From Gracilariopsis chorda (taxonomy: Eukaryota > Rhodophyta > Florideophyceae > Gracilariales > Gracilariaceae): 64,000 nt of DNA. The DNA is taken from NCBI GenBank assembly GCA_003194525.1, contig NBIV01000271.1:1-64000 (forward strand), written 5' to 3'. Each line of letters opens with the position of its first letter. Positions within the stretch are counted from its first letter, which is position 1. The notes below the pieces were generated by a model. It did not search any database. It was not told where the DNA came from and was given only the letters and a program-made list of their open reading frames with translations. The position numbers were made by a program, and so were the translations under genes. Shown piece by piece: positions 31,554 through 42,414 of this stretch.

Positions 31554-33908
31554 TTGCAACGATCGGACCCAACAGTGGAATTATTCCTTAAGGTGATTCG
31601 GAAGTGGAAGAAAATCACCTCCAACCTACTCCTATATGGACCACTCAGAACCCACAATGGAACCCCCCTACAGGACCCTCAAGCAACAAACTCCGTTGGT
31701 GGGCGCAGCACGCGCAGCACTCCCCAGGAGATGGCCGCCAGACTGGAGGACCCTGAAAGTCTCCTTAGGAATCCTGGCTCCTCTGTGGAGCGTTTCAGGA
31801 ATCGCCTTAGGAGAGTGCACGATCGGAGGCAAGCGGAATCCCCCGCGACACCTCTGGAGAACGCCGACGTGGAGGTTGAAGAACCGCACACGGCATCGCA
31901 GCCGCCATCTCAGGAGCTGCAGGGACGGGAACACCCGGAGGGTAACTCCCTCCTGGAGTCGTTGGCCCCGCGCCTTACGGATTGGCTCTCGCAGGAGCTG
32001 GTCGAAAGAATACCTGAAGGTGTAGACGCACACTTCGGAGCGCTCCACCACGTCCATGTGGAGGAAATCGCAACGGAGAGCGCTCACCGTGCTGTGGATG
32101 CTTTGCTGGATTCCGACCCCTTCCTAGAGTTGATTTCAGATGTTACCCGTGCGGAGGTTCGTTCCCAAACCGCGCAGCTGCTCTCCGCAGCGGCGTTTCA
32201 AAGTTATTCTTCCGTACAGGAGGGGTTCCCTCTATCAACACCTAAGGTGACCTCGGGCAGAGAAGGACAGGATACTGCCACCCCCTACGCCAGAGGAGGA
32301 AAGGATACTGCCGTAGGGAAACGGAACCACCTCAGGAATCTTGCTATGCACCGTCTGGACCTGAAGCCCCACGGAGGAGGACAGGATACCGGTCGCGAAG
32401 GAATTCACCCAAGGAGAGAAGAACAGGATACTCTTCGGGTGGATCGCGATAACGGGGGTATCGTCAGTCACCCAGACCACCTAAAGAATGGACGCCGAAA
32501 GAAACGGAGGGAGAAAAGAAGAAAGCGAGACACCGATTCGGAGAGAAGCTCAGAATATGAATCCGTAAACAACTCCAGCTCGGAGGACAGTATACCTCCC
32601 AAGGAGAAAAGTAGAAGGGTCAGGAAGGTCGTCCCGCTTAACGACGTCTTCGCCAAAGTGGTGGATTATGACACCTACAGGTTGAATGATCGCTCCACTC
32701 TTTACGACGTGTCGGTCGCCAAACGACTCACGAAGATCCAACGCCGGATGGATATTCAGATAAAGAAGCACTCCTTCTCAGGTGAAGACCCCATCTCGGT
32801 GTTGAAATTTCTCACACGCTTCCGTTCGGCGTGTAATACCAATGGTGTCCATGAAGGTGCCGCCGTATGGTGCTTTCAGTTCTACTTCACAGGCCAAGCG
32901 CACTCTCTGGTGCAGCCGCGCCTCACGGGGGAGAGCACCATTGTGGATGACCCTGGAACGAAGATCTTGACGACGTACCCGGAGGTGGTGAATTTCCTCC
33001 TCAAAAGGTACGCAACGGACGAGGTGATAGCAGATGCTGACGCTGAAGTCACCTCCTATAGGCAGAACACGGGGATGACCGAGACGGAGTTCTCACAGAA
33101 GCTGTGGACGAAGGCGCTACGGTGTGGGAACGTGTACTCCGAACGGCGGTTGAAGTCGTTGTTTGTCGAGGGACTCCTTCCCTCGATCCGCGCCAGGGTG
33201 CGTAATCACCTGATAACGCACCCAAAGACCACCTATACGGAGCTAGCGCGTTTCGCGGAATCCTATGGAGATACCCATCGTGCCGCTCGTCGCGGCCACG
33301 CTCCACTCTCGGACAAACCGACGGCCTCAATGAACCGTGGGGCTTCCGCCTTGACGTTGGACTCCAGCACCTCAGAAGAGGCAGACGAGCTCACGCTTGT
33401 GGGAGAGCAAGAGGCCCTTGCCCTCACATACGCCTCATCTCAGGGAGCACCGTCTAGGACGAGGACACCCTCGTCTCCTACTTTGTACTCCTCGGCAGGA
33501 TCTTACAGGAGTGTCCGATTCGCGAACCCTCGAGGCTACCCACCCCCTTACAGGATTTGCTTGTCTCGAGAGCCAGTACACTGTACTACTCTCACCCCGG
33601 CAATGAGGGCCGCCATCCTGCAGGAACGGGAGAAAAACTTCCAGGACCTGAAGGACACACCAACGGAGAGCGGAAGTTATCGAACCGCGTATAGCGACAT
33701 CCGCTCCCCTCAAGGAAACTACGGGTACCGCGCTCCACTGGGATTGCAACCTGTTCCACTGTCATTTGCGCCGTCAGCGCAGGTGCCGGTATCCAAACAG
33801 GTTGCATCTCAGGGGAACACGTCGCATCTGGATGCGCAACCGCAGCAGCCGTCCCGTACTGGAGCTCAGCCCCCCTCAAACAAGGAAAACCCTCAGGGAC
33901 ACGCGTAG
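31554..33908 (+). CDS. gag of Gypsy element D
   Basis: Open for 784 codons. The first ATG in frame is at 31,731, so the protein is probably about 725 residues. The N-terminal third is acidic and helical. A middle part repeats a G-x-x-Q-D-T-type motif four times (32,265-32,430), followed by a basic RKKRREKRRKRD stretch and an SER-rich acidic patch. The retrotransposon gag core lies at about 32,700-33,280 (helical, with the FSQKLWTKALRCG and LFVEGLLPSIR motifs usual in Gypsy gag). No zinc knuckle is seen. The tail is Ser/Pro-rich. Confidence 0.7.
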   Translation: MQRSDPTVELFLKVIRKWKKITSNLLLYGPLRTHNGTPLQDPQATNSVGGRSTRSTPQEMAARLEDPESLLRNPGSSVERFRNRLRRVHDRRQAESPATPLENADVEVEEPHTASQPPSQELQGREHPEGNSLLESLAPRLTDWLSQELVERIPEGVDAHFGALHHVHVEEIATESAHRAVDALLDSDPFLELISDVTRAEVRSQTAQLLSAAAFQSYSSVQEGFPLSTPKVTSGREGQDTATPYARGGKDTAVGKRNHLRNLAMHRLDLKPHGGGQDTGREGIHPRREEQDTLRVDRDNGGIVSHPDHLKNGRRKKRREKRRKRDTDSERSSEYESVNNSSSEDSIPPKEKSRRVRKVVPLNDVFAKVVDYDTYRLNDRSTLYDVSVAKRLTKIQRRMDIQIKKHSFSGEDPISVLKFLTRFRSACNTNGVHEGAAVWCFQFYFTGQAHSLVQPRLTGESTIVDDPGTKILTTYPEVVNFLLKRYATDEVIADADAEVTSYRQNTGMTETEFSQKLWTKALRCGNVYSERRLKSLFVEGLLPSIRARVRNHLITHPKTTYTELARFAESYGDTHRAARRGHAPLSDKPTASMNRGASALTLDSSTSEEADELTLVGEQEALALTYASSQGAPSRTRTPSSPTLYSSAGSYRSVRFANPRGYPPPYRICLSREPVHCTTLTPAMRAAILQEREKNFQDLKDTPTESGSYRTAYSDIRSPQGNYGYRAPLGLQPVPLSFAPSAQVPVSKQVASQGNTSHLDAQPQQPSRTGAQPPSNKENPQGHA

Positions 33909-34020
33909 AGGCTTCGCGTGGCTCCTTACCATCGAGCCTCAGCTCCACGGAGGTCGCCTTTAGGAAAAGGGGAGAAGCCGTCTGCTCCGTCGACGCAGAA
34001 TCGGCCGGCCCCCAATCCCG

Positions 34021-37000
34021 TTGGACCCATTCGACGCCGTTGAGAATTCTGTTTGCACGCTCCGCCGTGAGAATTACAAAGTGTTCGCCTCTATCGGATG
34101 TTCCCCGCTCGCCTCCATCAGGGTGCGCGCTATCCTCGAAACCGGAGCTGGCCCCAACCTGGTGCACGCCGACTTGCTCCCGCGGTCTGCTCTTGGCTCC
34201 TTGAGGACTGGCAAGCTCCCTACGGTGCGCGATGCGTCGCGTCGAGCATTGAACATCCTCGGTGCAATACCCCTGTATCTCCGGCTGGGCTCCTTATAGG
34301 TGAAAATTTGGTTCCTCGTGGCAACCAACTTGGCCGCACAATGCATATTGGGCACTTCCTTGGTGAATTGGTATGTACGTGCAATCTACCCATGCCTGCA
34401 GAAGGTTACATTTCACGACGCCGCCCCTGTATGTATCGTGTCCGCATCTCCGGGACCGAACAACAACGCGCGTCACGTGGGTAATCTTCCAAAGGAGACG
34501 CAGTCGAATAAGCTCCGGGTGGTGAAGAGTATCGAGATACCCGCGAGGAGTCAGGCCGAAGTTTGGGTGCAGACCTCTGCATCTGGCCTTTCATTCCTAC
34601 AGGGAAGTCCACACCTGACGACGAAGCAGCACTCCATGATGGCGAACGGTGTTATGGAAATAGTGCCGAACATTCCCTTCAGGGTCGTGCTCGCCAACCT
34701 AAAGGAGTGGCCGTTACGGCTCCAGAAAGGAACTGTCGTCGGATTGGCACTACCCGCCCCTGCAGGACTGGCTCATTTTCCTCTTGTGGAAGACCTTGCG
34801 GAACGCGATGCAATCGCCATCATGGAGGCTGAAACGACATCAACGGCTCCAGAGGAAGGGAACCCTGCCACCTCACAGGAGAAGCTCCAAAGTGGCGAAG
34901 ATTTCGAAAAGTATCGCCATAGGATAGTGGAGATGCTATCCGCCTTTGAAGAAATGTGGTCTGGTCGCATAGGTCAGGTTAGCCTGGCCAAGCACCGGAT
35001 CCAGCTCCCACCTAATGCGAAACCGGTACACCAACTCCCGAGGAGGGCCGGACCCCATGCGCGCGATTTCGAACGTGATGAGGTCCACCGGATGCTAAGC
35101 AAGGGCGTTATCGAGCCCTCCAATTCCGAACGGGCCTCCCCGGTGGTGTTTGTGAAGAATAAGGATGGCTCCTTGAGGTTCTGTATTGACTATAGACGCC
35201 TCAACGAGGTGACGGTACGCGATTCGTACCCGATACCCCGTATGGACGAATGTATCGACTCCGTAGGTGATGCGTCCGTTTTCTTCACGCTGGATGCCAA
35301 CAGCGGCTACTGGCAATTGGGACGGATGACTCCGATAAGGATAAGACAACGTTCACCTCGCACTGTGGAATTTTCAGATTCCTAAGGATGCCATTTGGAT
35401 TGAAGAATGCACCCGCTACGTTCCAACGAGCGGTGGACATAATCCTGTCGAAGGTGAAGTGGCAGTACGCCTTGGTGTATATTGATGATGTCATCATATA
35501 CTCCCGCAGCGTGGAGGAGCACTTCATGCATGTGAAGCACGTGCTCCAACTCCTGAAGGATGCTGGACTCACCTTGAAGCTGGAGAAATGTTTCTTTTCC
35601 AAGCCCTTGGTGGATTACCTGGGGCACGTTGTGCTCCCGGGCCGCCTACAGGTTTCCACAAAAACTCAGGACGCCATCAAGGAAGCTCACTCTCCCACAA
35701 ACTAGATGGAACTCCGCTCCTTCCTGGGGTTGTGTAATATCTTCCGGAGGTTTGTCCCAAACTTCTCCCGTATCGCGGCGCCGTTAAATTGCCTCTTGAA
35801 GAAGGACAAGCCGACGCAATTGGCTATCTTGACGGACGAAGAGTTTGAAGCCTTTAATATCCTAAAGAGGAGACTGATAGAGCCACTGATCTTGGTACTT
35901 CCGAAGTGGCACGACCAAATGGTGCTGGACACTGACGCCTGTAAATACCAGGTCGGATGTGCCCTCTACAAGAACAACCTGAAGGTGGACTTCAACCTAT
36001 CGGATACTGGAGTCGCAGCCTCACACCTACGGAACGGATTTATTCCACCTCAGAGCGCGAATGTCTCGCCATCGTCTGGGCGGTGTTGCGTTTACGCCCA
36101 TACCTGGAAGGCGCGCGTTTCACCTTGAGGAAGGACCACGCACCATTGAAGTGGATACTGTCTTTGACGGATGCTTCCGGCCGCTTGGAAAGGTGGAGGC
36201 TACGCCTCCTGGAGTTCGAGTTTGACATCGTTCACCGTCCTGGCATGAAACAACAGGCAGCGGATGCGCTCTCGCGAATCTCCACCGAGGGGGAAGACAT
36301 AACACCTTTGGAGGACACCATCCCGTGTCTGGTCATCCAGGACGCCGACCGGAAAGAAGGATCCAATGGAGAATGCTTGAAATGCGGTGAACCTGGAGGG
36401 AAGTACAGTGGGCTCCCTGAGGTGATGGCCCTTGTTGAGGAGGAGAAAGAAGTTCTCCCCATCACCATAGCGGAGTTCCTGAAGGAGCAGAGTACGGATG
36501 CGTACTGCAAGGAGTGCCTCGCCACTGTGTGGAGTCTAACATCGTCATTCGATGTCGACCGGGACGGCGTACTTGTACGTCGCGCTCCCATGGATGGAGC
36601 TTTCCAAAAGGTGGTCGCGACAAGACTACGGGCGAGGGTGCTGTATCTCTCGCACTATCCTCGCCTCGCCGGGCACCCCGGTGGATCGCGTATGTACTTC
36701 ACCATGCGGAGGGAGGTCTATTGGCCGAACATGGCTAATGAAGCCTTCCAAACGGTGGCGGATTGCTATTCCTGCGCCGCCGCTAGGGGGAATATACGTA
36801 AACAACGGACACCGCTCACTCTGTTCCCGCCTTCAGGACCTTTGGAGTTCGTGGCCATGGACATTTTGGGCCCTCTTCCCAAGACGGAGCGAGGGTACCG
36901 ATTTATCCTCGTGATCACTGATCGTTTCTCTAAGATCACGCGCGCCATTCCTCTCCGGAGCACCACTGCAGCAGTAATTGCCGACGCCTTTCTGGAGCAT

Positions 37001-38043
37001 TGGTTTTACCCATATGGGATACCGTTGTACCTCCTCACGGCCAATGGCCCCCAGTTCGCAGCGAAGCTCTTCAGTGCCATCTCCGGAATGCTGGGGATGA
37101 AACAGTTGTTTACAACTGCCTATCACCCCCAGACCAACGGGCAAGCGGAGAAGTTCAACAAGACCATCGCCTCGAGGCTGAAGCACTACGTCGCGGACCA
37201 CCAGAAGGATTGGGTCGCATATGTGGGCCTGCTCACGTATGCATACAACCAGCAGGTGCACTGCTCTACGGGGACCGCTCCTTTCAATCTGGTGCTCTCG
37301 CGCATTCCGCCTAGTGCCGTCATTGCGGCACGCGCCACGGCGCACCCGGCGGATGGGCCACAGGTACCAACAGCGGCGCAAGCAAAACGCTGCATCTTAA
37401 GGCGGTATGAGGACGCACTCTCCCTCGCAAAGGAGAGACTCAACGCCTCGCAGAGGAAATATAAACAGGACTTCGACCGGAAGGTGAAGGAAGGCCTTCA
37501 CCTGAAGGAAGGCGACGAGGTTTTCCTCGACAAACCTGAAGAGACATCCGACGAACCGCCGGACGTCACGCGCAAGTTAGCGCCGAACACCTCAGGGCCT
37601 TACAGAGTCCTGGACACCTATAGGGACACTGTCGCCATTGAGGTAAACGGGCTCTGAGACGTTGTCTCCCGTGATCGGGTGACGAAAGTCCCGACGCCCA
37701 GCCCTTCAAGAATGCCCGCCACCTCCCTCAGGGACCACGAGCGGAACTTCCTCATCCGACCACCTCAGAAGTGACGACACCGTTGGATGCTGGAAACCTC
37801 ATCACCCCTCTCGGTGAACCATTGCTGGAGGCTCCAGACGCCATCCTGACCCCTGAAGGTGATATCCTCTACGCGGTGGACCATATCGTCTTTCACCGAC
37901 AAACCCCTGCAGGAATACTGTTCCACGTCCGCTGGTACGGGTACACCTCAAAGGACGACACGGAAGAACCTCCGGAACACATCCCGGAGAACTTCATTAG
38001 AAGATACCACGCCAATCTGGTGCGGAAACGCCTCTCCACATAG
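34021..38043 (+). pseudogene. pol of Gypsy element D: protease, RT, RNase H, integrase, chromodomain (fossil)
   Basis: Protease region ETGAGPNLV near 34,145. RT with DGSLRFCIDYRRLNEVTVRD (35,160-35,220), MPFGLKNAPATFQ and the catalytic YIDDVIIYS near 35,480. RNase H begins VLDTDACKYQVG near 35,925 and runs to QQAADALSR. The integrase zinc region and core include FVAMDILGPLPK (36,850) and TTAYHPQTNGQAEKFN (37,115). A chromodomain with VRWYGYTSKDDTEEP ends pol (37,925-38,040), which places the element among chromoviruses; chromodomains are known to steer insertion by histone binding. Breaks are few. Confidence 0.85.
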
Positions 38044-38312
38044 GCGCTTCCGTTTAGGAAAGGGGGAGGGGGCCCCCAACCGGAGTTGTTTTTCGTCTCC
38101 TCTGTCTATCTCCCACCTGGAGTTCTCTTTTTCGCCTCCAGGATGCCGTTGTCCGCTTTTCGCACGCTCCCGCGGCGGCACTTCGTGTCGTTGAGCGCGC
38201 GGGCACGGCCCATTTGTATTGCAACTACCGTTCATGGAGCTTATTCTCCAACTTAAGGATCTTTTATTCCGCCACTACCGGGAACTAACTCCCATCGCCA
38301 GAGATCTTTCAC

Positions 38313-40403
38313 CTACAGGTCACCGAATCGCGTCGTATACTCCGCTTCGAGACGAGCTTTTGCCGTGAGCGCTTGGCTCTCGAAGAACTCCGACAGGCTT
38401 TCCTTGATGACCGCCATCGAGGCTCGGTCCGCCCGGGCCTTGTGGAGTTCTAAGACCCAGGCACGCGCCTCGCGCAGCGCCTCTACAGGAGAAGCCAGAG
38501 CAGGACGGCCCGTCACCAGGCACCCCTGCACCAACTCCTGGAAGGCAGCACCCAGAGCCCCAGAGGATAACCCGCCCGACGGTGCACCCGAAGCGGCCGC
38601 CCCCATTGACGGAGCAACAACCGCCACGGATGGAGCCGCGGACGGCGGACCAGCTGGGACAGGGGATTCCCGAAGGGACTCTGCAGGCACCGCCGCGGGA
38701 GTCGGCAGAGCCAAGAACGGAGTCGGCAACACCGGAGGTGACGGCGGTACAGGAACTGGAACGCTCCGCAGGCGAGGCTGAGGAGCAGGCGCAGGGACGC
38801 TCCACAGTCGGGGTTGCACCACCGGGGCCGAAGCCACCGGGACAGGAGTAATCTCGTCCTCTTCTATAGGAGACACGGCGGCCACCACTGCGGGAGGATC
38901 CGGCAATGCGGCGGGACGCGGCGTTATAACCTCAAGAGGGGCACCCATATCCTGGGACGGAGCCGGTAACCGAGGGGGCGGACTAGTCGCCAGGCTCTCC
39001 ATCAAGGGGTCATAGTCGGGGACTCGAAGCCGTGGAACCTGAGGAACCCGAGAAGGCGCAAGACGGGGCAAGGCCGGGTAGGCTCGCCCGTCATCGTCTC
39101 CATTGGGACTCCTCACGATGGGGTGGAACTTATCTTCGCCATAGTCATACCGAAGGAAGCCCGGCGTATCGTTCCACGCCACCTGCAGGTTGTAATCCAG
39201 CAGCGTCTCCGCCTCGGATTTGCTCCACGCGGTGCCCTTGATCAGGTTCTGAATGCCGAAGGAGCGCAGGACCCGGATGATCGACGCCGACAAGGGTAGC
39301 AAAGGTCCGGCGGTCGGCTGATACGAAGAATCCCAGTAGAGGCGACCGTCGCTGCACCGAGTATAGGAAGTGACACCTTCGTCCGCTGCTTGGAGATACG
39401 CCATCAGGGTGCCGACCGCGAACTCCGTCGAGGCGATCAACATGACGAAACGCCCTAAGGAGTCATGGGGATCTAGAACCTCCGAGGTGTGGTACGCGAA
39501 GGTAATGGGTGTCGCCACGCAGAGGTGCGGGGATACCCAGTGGTCCCTCCAAGAGTCGTTCACCTTGAGGTAGTACTTCGGACGTTGCCCGGAAGGCATG
39601 TCGTGGAATTCCGTGGTAGGCCAACCATAGAAGTACCCAAAGGTTGTACGTACTCGGGTCTCATCCGCAAGGTGCGTCCCCGAACGATTTCGGTTGAGCC
39701 AGTAGATGCGATCGTATGGGGGATCGAAGGGCAACACCGCGAGGGCCGAGCGTCCATTGGCGATGCTTCCGGGCCGCCCCGCTCGCTGGTGCGAGCTCTC
39801 CTTTTGAAGGAGTACCTGGAGTCGCGCCTGAACCTCCCACTCTTCGGTGTACCTGAGGAAAGGAGTATCGCAGTGTCCCAAAGTGGTTGGAGCGTTGTCA
39901 CCATGCACCGGAGTGTGGAGCCAGTGAGCGCGATAGGCGTCCACCCGGTTCCGCTTCTGGTCGTTCCAAGCAACCTCCGGTACGGCGTGGAATCGCATCT
40001 CCTGGAGGTACGGTCCGAAATCGTGGATGTAGTCCTCCACGGGGCACGGGAGACTGACGCGCCTGTCGTGGAACGGAACGAAGACCCGCGTGGCACGATG
40101 GTCGAAGTGCTCCCCTGGGCGGAATTTTGCACCAATAGAGGTGTGATACACCTCAAAATTGGATGGAGACGTAGGCGCAGGGGTTGGAGAAGTCATGCCG
40201 AAGGTGTATGTAGCTGGATGAATGGCGACCAAACGTGTCGTAGCACCTGAGGAGAGGGATTTGACGCCACTTGGGGAGCGGCCCGCGGTTATACGCCCGA
40301 CTGGGGAGGGAGCCGCGTCGAGGCGCCATCGTGGAATTCGCGGAGAGGACGGACGACCGGAGGCAGGCGAGGTATGGAGCACCATGGCTGGGAGCAAGTT
40401 CAT
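38313..40403 (-). CDS. Antisense ORF of Gypsy element D, 696 codons
   Basis: This frame lies between pol and the 3' LTR on the opposite strand, starts at an ATG at 40,403 (a second ATG at residue 69 fits better with conservation) and is open throughout. Residues about 80-430 look globular, with motifs such as TRVFVPFHDRRVSLPC and HGDNAPTT. About 430-590 is a Pro/Ala/Val-rich linker, and 600-696 is helical and charged. Element C carries the same protein in worn form at the matching place (HATRVFVPFHDRRV- and HGDNAPTT-type blocks), which argues for past selection on the protein. I recognise no family. Extra antisense ORFs at this site are known in some plant Tat-lineage Gypsy elements (for example Grande); I see no evidence that they are homologous. 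It has no transmembrane segment or signal peptide. Confidence 0.7.
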   Translation of the reverse strand: MNLLPAMVLHTSPASGRPSSPRIPRWRLDAAPSPVGRITAGRSPSGVKSLSSGATTRLVAIHPATYTFGMTSPTPAPTSPSNFEVYHTSIGAKFRPGEHFDHRATRVFVPFHDRRVSLPCPVEDYIHDFGPYLQEMRFHAVPEVAWNDQKRNRVDAYRAHWLHTPVHGDNAPTTLGHCDTPFLRYTEEWEVQARLQVLLQKESSHQRAGRPGSIANGRSALAVLPFDPPYDRIYWLNRNRSGTHLADETRVRTTFGYFYGWPTTEFHDMPSGQRPKYYLKVNDSWRDHWVSPHLCVATPITFAYHTSEVLDPHDSLGRFVMLIASTEFAVGTLMAYLQAADEGVTSYTRCSDGRLYWDSSYQPTAGPLLPLSASIIRVLRSFGIQNLIKGTAWSKSEAETLLDYNLQVAWNDTPGFLRYDYGEDKFHPIVRSPNGDDDGRAYPALPRLAPSRVPQVPRLRVPDYDPLMESLATSPPPRLPAPSQDMGAPLEVITPRPAALPDPPAVVAAVSPIEEDEITPVPVASAPVVQPRLWSVPAPAPQPRLRSVPVPVPPSPPVLPTPFLALPTPAAVPAESLRESPVPAGPPSAAPSVAVVAPSMGAAASGAPSGGLSSGALGAAFQELVQGCLVTGRPALASPVEALREARAWVLELHKARADRASMAVIKESLSEFFESQALTAKARLEAEYTTRFGDL

Positions 40404-40902
40404 ATCCAGTGGAGGCCGACGTAGGCGCAGAAGAGAACATTATGAGATGATGCACCTCCACGGAGACGGAACGAGCGTACGCGATGAACCGGGTGTTCCC
40501 CAAAAGGGAATTCTCGAAGGAATCGGAGGGTCGAGTGCCTTGAGGGAGTCCGCGAACAGTGCGGACTGACCCACGCTCCGGCCGCGGGGGTCGAACGCCT
40601 GCGCCGCACACGAGACGCTCGAGTTTTGCGGTATCTCACGCTGCCGACTGGCGCAGCAGCACTGACGGGTTACGCCAAGAAGGAGAAGACGAGGCCGGGT
40701 CAAGGAGGGCCAGGGCCCGCAAACACCGCAAGGGATAAAACACGAGCCCGCGGTGGTACGCCGCGCAGGATTATGGAAGTATGAAGGAACGCCTGAAGGA
40801 GACGATGTGTCACATCGCCGGAGGCCGCGCTGGCATCAACACCGATAGTAGCCACCCAGGGATCGAGCTATTGGAAGATGCACCTCGACGACGTGGTGCA
40901 AT

Positions 40903-40917
40903 TTAGGAAAGGGGGTA
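40903..40917 (+). other. Polypurine tract of element D
   Basis: TTAGGAAAGGGGGTA directly precedes the 3' LTR. Element C has nearly the same tract (AAGAAAGGGGGTA) before its LTR at 44,846. It primes plus-strand DNA synthesis in the family. Confidence 0.8.
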
Positions 40918-41470
40918 TGTAGTACAGTGGCTCCTGAGGAAATATGGTGGTGTGGCTTTATGGCGTGATATTCCTAAGGAGGGCTCGTATTTTATTAACT
41001 GAGCCACGTGGTGCATAATTCGGCCCGCGTGCGCTACAGTATCCTTAAAGGACGGTAGAATTTATATTTATTTTAGTTAGTTTGTGCGGGTAATTACTAC
41101 AGTAGTGAGACCTGCTGGGGCGAGCTCCCGGCTTGATACTTAATCTGCCAGTCGAGCTCCACCTCTGGGGAAGTAAAGGAAGCACCCTTGAGTCTTCATC
41201 TACTTTTCCGGTTGGAGACTCTCGTCGATCATCCTAAGGTTTCTAAGCCGCCGATCCCCAGGTCGCCTCATAGCAGCGCCTGTAAATGCATTGTCCGCCC
41301 AGTGAACCTCCTCCTCCGCTTTTTGTTTGCAGATCCCCTTTAAGAATTCCCCTGGCTCGCGAAAGCGAATACCGGAGACAACCTTTAGGAACTCGCACCT
41401 TTGGAGTCAACAAAAACTCCTAACGGACGTTGTGCTCTGCTACCTCGAAAGGAGAACTGATAGTACCACA
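40918..41470 (+). repeat. 3' LTR of Gypsy element D
   Basis: Matches the 5' LTR over its whole 553 bp. The GAAAG target duplication follows at 41,471. Confidence 0.92.
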
Positions 41471-41475
41471 GAAAG

Positions 41476-41950
41476 AGAGTGTTATATATTGACAACGTTA
41501 ATGCTCATGATATTACAGATGAGGTTAGCATGGCGTTAGATGCAAGCAATACTGAGGTGAGATTCTTTCCGTGCAGTGCAACACACCTGGTCCAACCAGC
41601 GGACAGTTTTATAATTCAGAAGCTTAAAAAGTATTGGCGAGACAGATGGGATGACTTCAAAATGAATTCTATCGAAAAGGGGTTGTGGTCGGATGGTCAA
41701 AATGCTCAGGAAAGTTATCGAACCCCGGAAAGAAACATTTCTTAAAGTTCGCAGTTGAGTCAGTGAGGGCTGTGAGTAGTCAACGTGATTCGGATGGTGT
41801 TTTGTACGCTAGAAAGTCCATGATAGGGTGTGGGATGGCTTTTAATCTGAACAGAAAGTGGGAGGAGCGTCATTTGTTTCCGGAACTCCAAGAAATTGTG
41901 CACAGGTATCGCGCAAATTTTGAAGGGGAGATTGTTGGAAGCACTTGAGA
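41476..41950 (+). pseudogene. pogo-like transposase, C-terminal part
   Basis: Continuation of the transposase after element D. It has the second catalytic aspartate in LYIDNVNAHDIT, then FFPCSATHLVQPADSFIIQKLK, where the third D sits after QPA as in the DDE_1 (pogo/CENP-B/jerky) family. The frame ends early at 41,745 and the similarity continues in another frame to about 41,947 (KHFLKFAVESVRAV, NRKWEERHLF). One frameshift near 41,690 explains this, so the transposase was already worn. Confidence 0.75.
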
Positions 41951-41987
41951 TTTGAATTGAATGTATACATTATTTAAGGCGAAGAGA

Positions 41988-42129
41988 TATAGTGTGGTCC
42001 ACAGTAATAAAAAGTAACGTCAATTAGTGTAGATACGAAAATAGTGTGGTCCACACTATTACCTGCGAGGTAGCTCGATATGGGGTCTTCTTAATTAGTG
42101 TGGACCACAGTAATTGCAGTGTTCACCTG
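41988..42129 (-). repeat. pogo-like element, right terminal region
   Basis: Contains three ATAGTGTGGTCCAC-type palindromic units (about 41,988, 42,041-42,059 and 42,095), the middle one a perfect 19-bp palindrome, and ends CAGTGTTCACCTG at 42,129. The left end carries one such unit. Confidence 0.75.
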
Positions 42130-42240
42130 TACCGTGTCAGGTGGTACGGCTACACCTCAGCAATTGATACGGAAAAACCTCTGGAAAACATCCTGGAGAA
42201 CGTTCTCAGGCGATACCACGCCAAACTGGAGCGAAACTGC
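42130..42240 (+). pseudogene. Chromodomain end of Gypsy element C (fossil)
   Basis: VRWYGYTSAIDTEKPLENI followed by RRYHAKL closely parallels the end of pol in element D (VRWYGYTSKDDTEEPPEHI...RRYHANL). The pogo-like transposon split this domain at 29,535. Confidence 0.8.
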
Positions 42241-42414
42241 AACTCGTCGTGGGATTTTTCGTTTGAGGTAGGGAGACGGACCCACAATGGTCTATCTCCG
42301 CTTCCCTCACGTACAGCAGACACTAAGTTTACTACCATACAAGTTCCTTTTCGTTTCTTTTCGTTTCTTTTCGCACCTATAGGGACTAACTGGATCCGTA
42401 CAGGTTATGTCAAC

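Larger units (their letters stand above)
30929..41470 (+). mobile_element. Ty3/Gypsy element D, nearly complete (fossil)
   Basis: Two 553-bp LTRs (30,929-31,481 and 40,918-41,470), both TGTAGTAC...GTACCACA, flanked by the perfect 5-bp duplication GAAAG (30,924-30,928 and 41,471-41,475). Inside are a primer site, gag, pol with C-terminal chromodomain, a long antisense ORF and a polypurine tract. The LTRs differ at roughly twenty-odd positions by eye, about 4 percent, so the insertion is fairly recent and the youngest of the stack. Gag and the antisense ORF are open; pol has a handful of breaks. Confidence 0.92.
29536..42129 (+). mobile_element. pogo-like DNA transposon H, split by Gypsy element D
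   Basis: Ends CAGGTGAACACTG (29,536) and CAGTGTTCACCTG (to 42,129) are exact inverts, flanked on both sides by TA (29,534-29,535 and 42,130-42,131), the target of the Tc1/mariner-pogo group. Taking out element D and its duplication leaves about 2.05 kb, the size of an autonomous pogo-like element with one transposase. Removing the transposon itself restores the tyrosine codon in the chromodomain of element C. That makes the boundaries secure. Confidence 0.9.

Noticed and set aside
36833-37381. 182-codon minus-strand frame in element D
   Set aside because: Shadow of the integrase coding on the + strand.
39489-40250. 253-codon + strand frame inside Gypsy element D
   Set aside because: It is the shadow of the antisense ORF, which is longer and has a worn homologue in element C.
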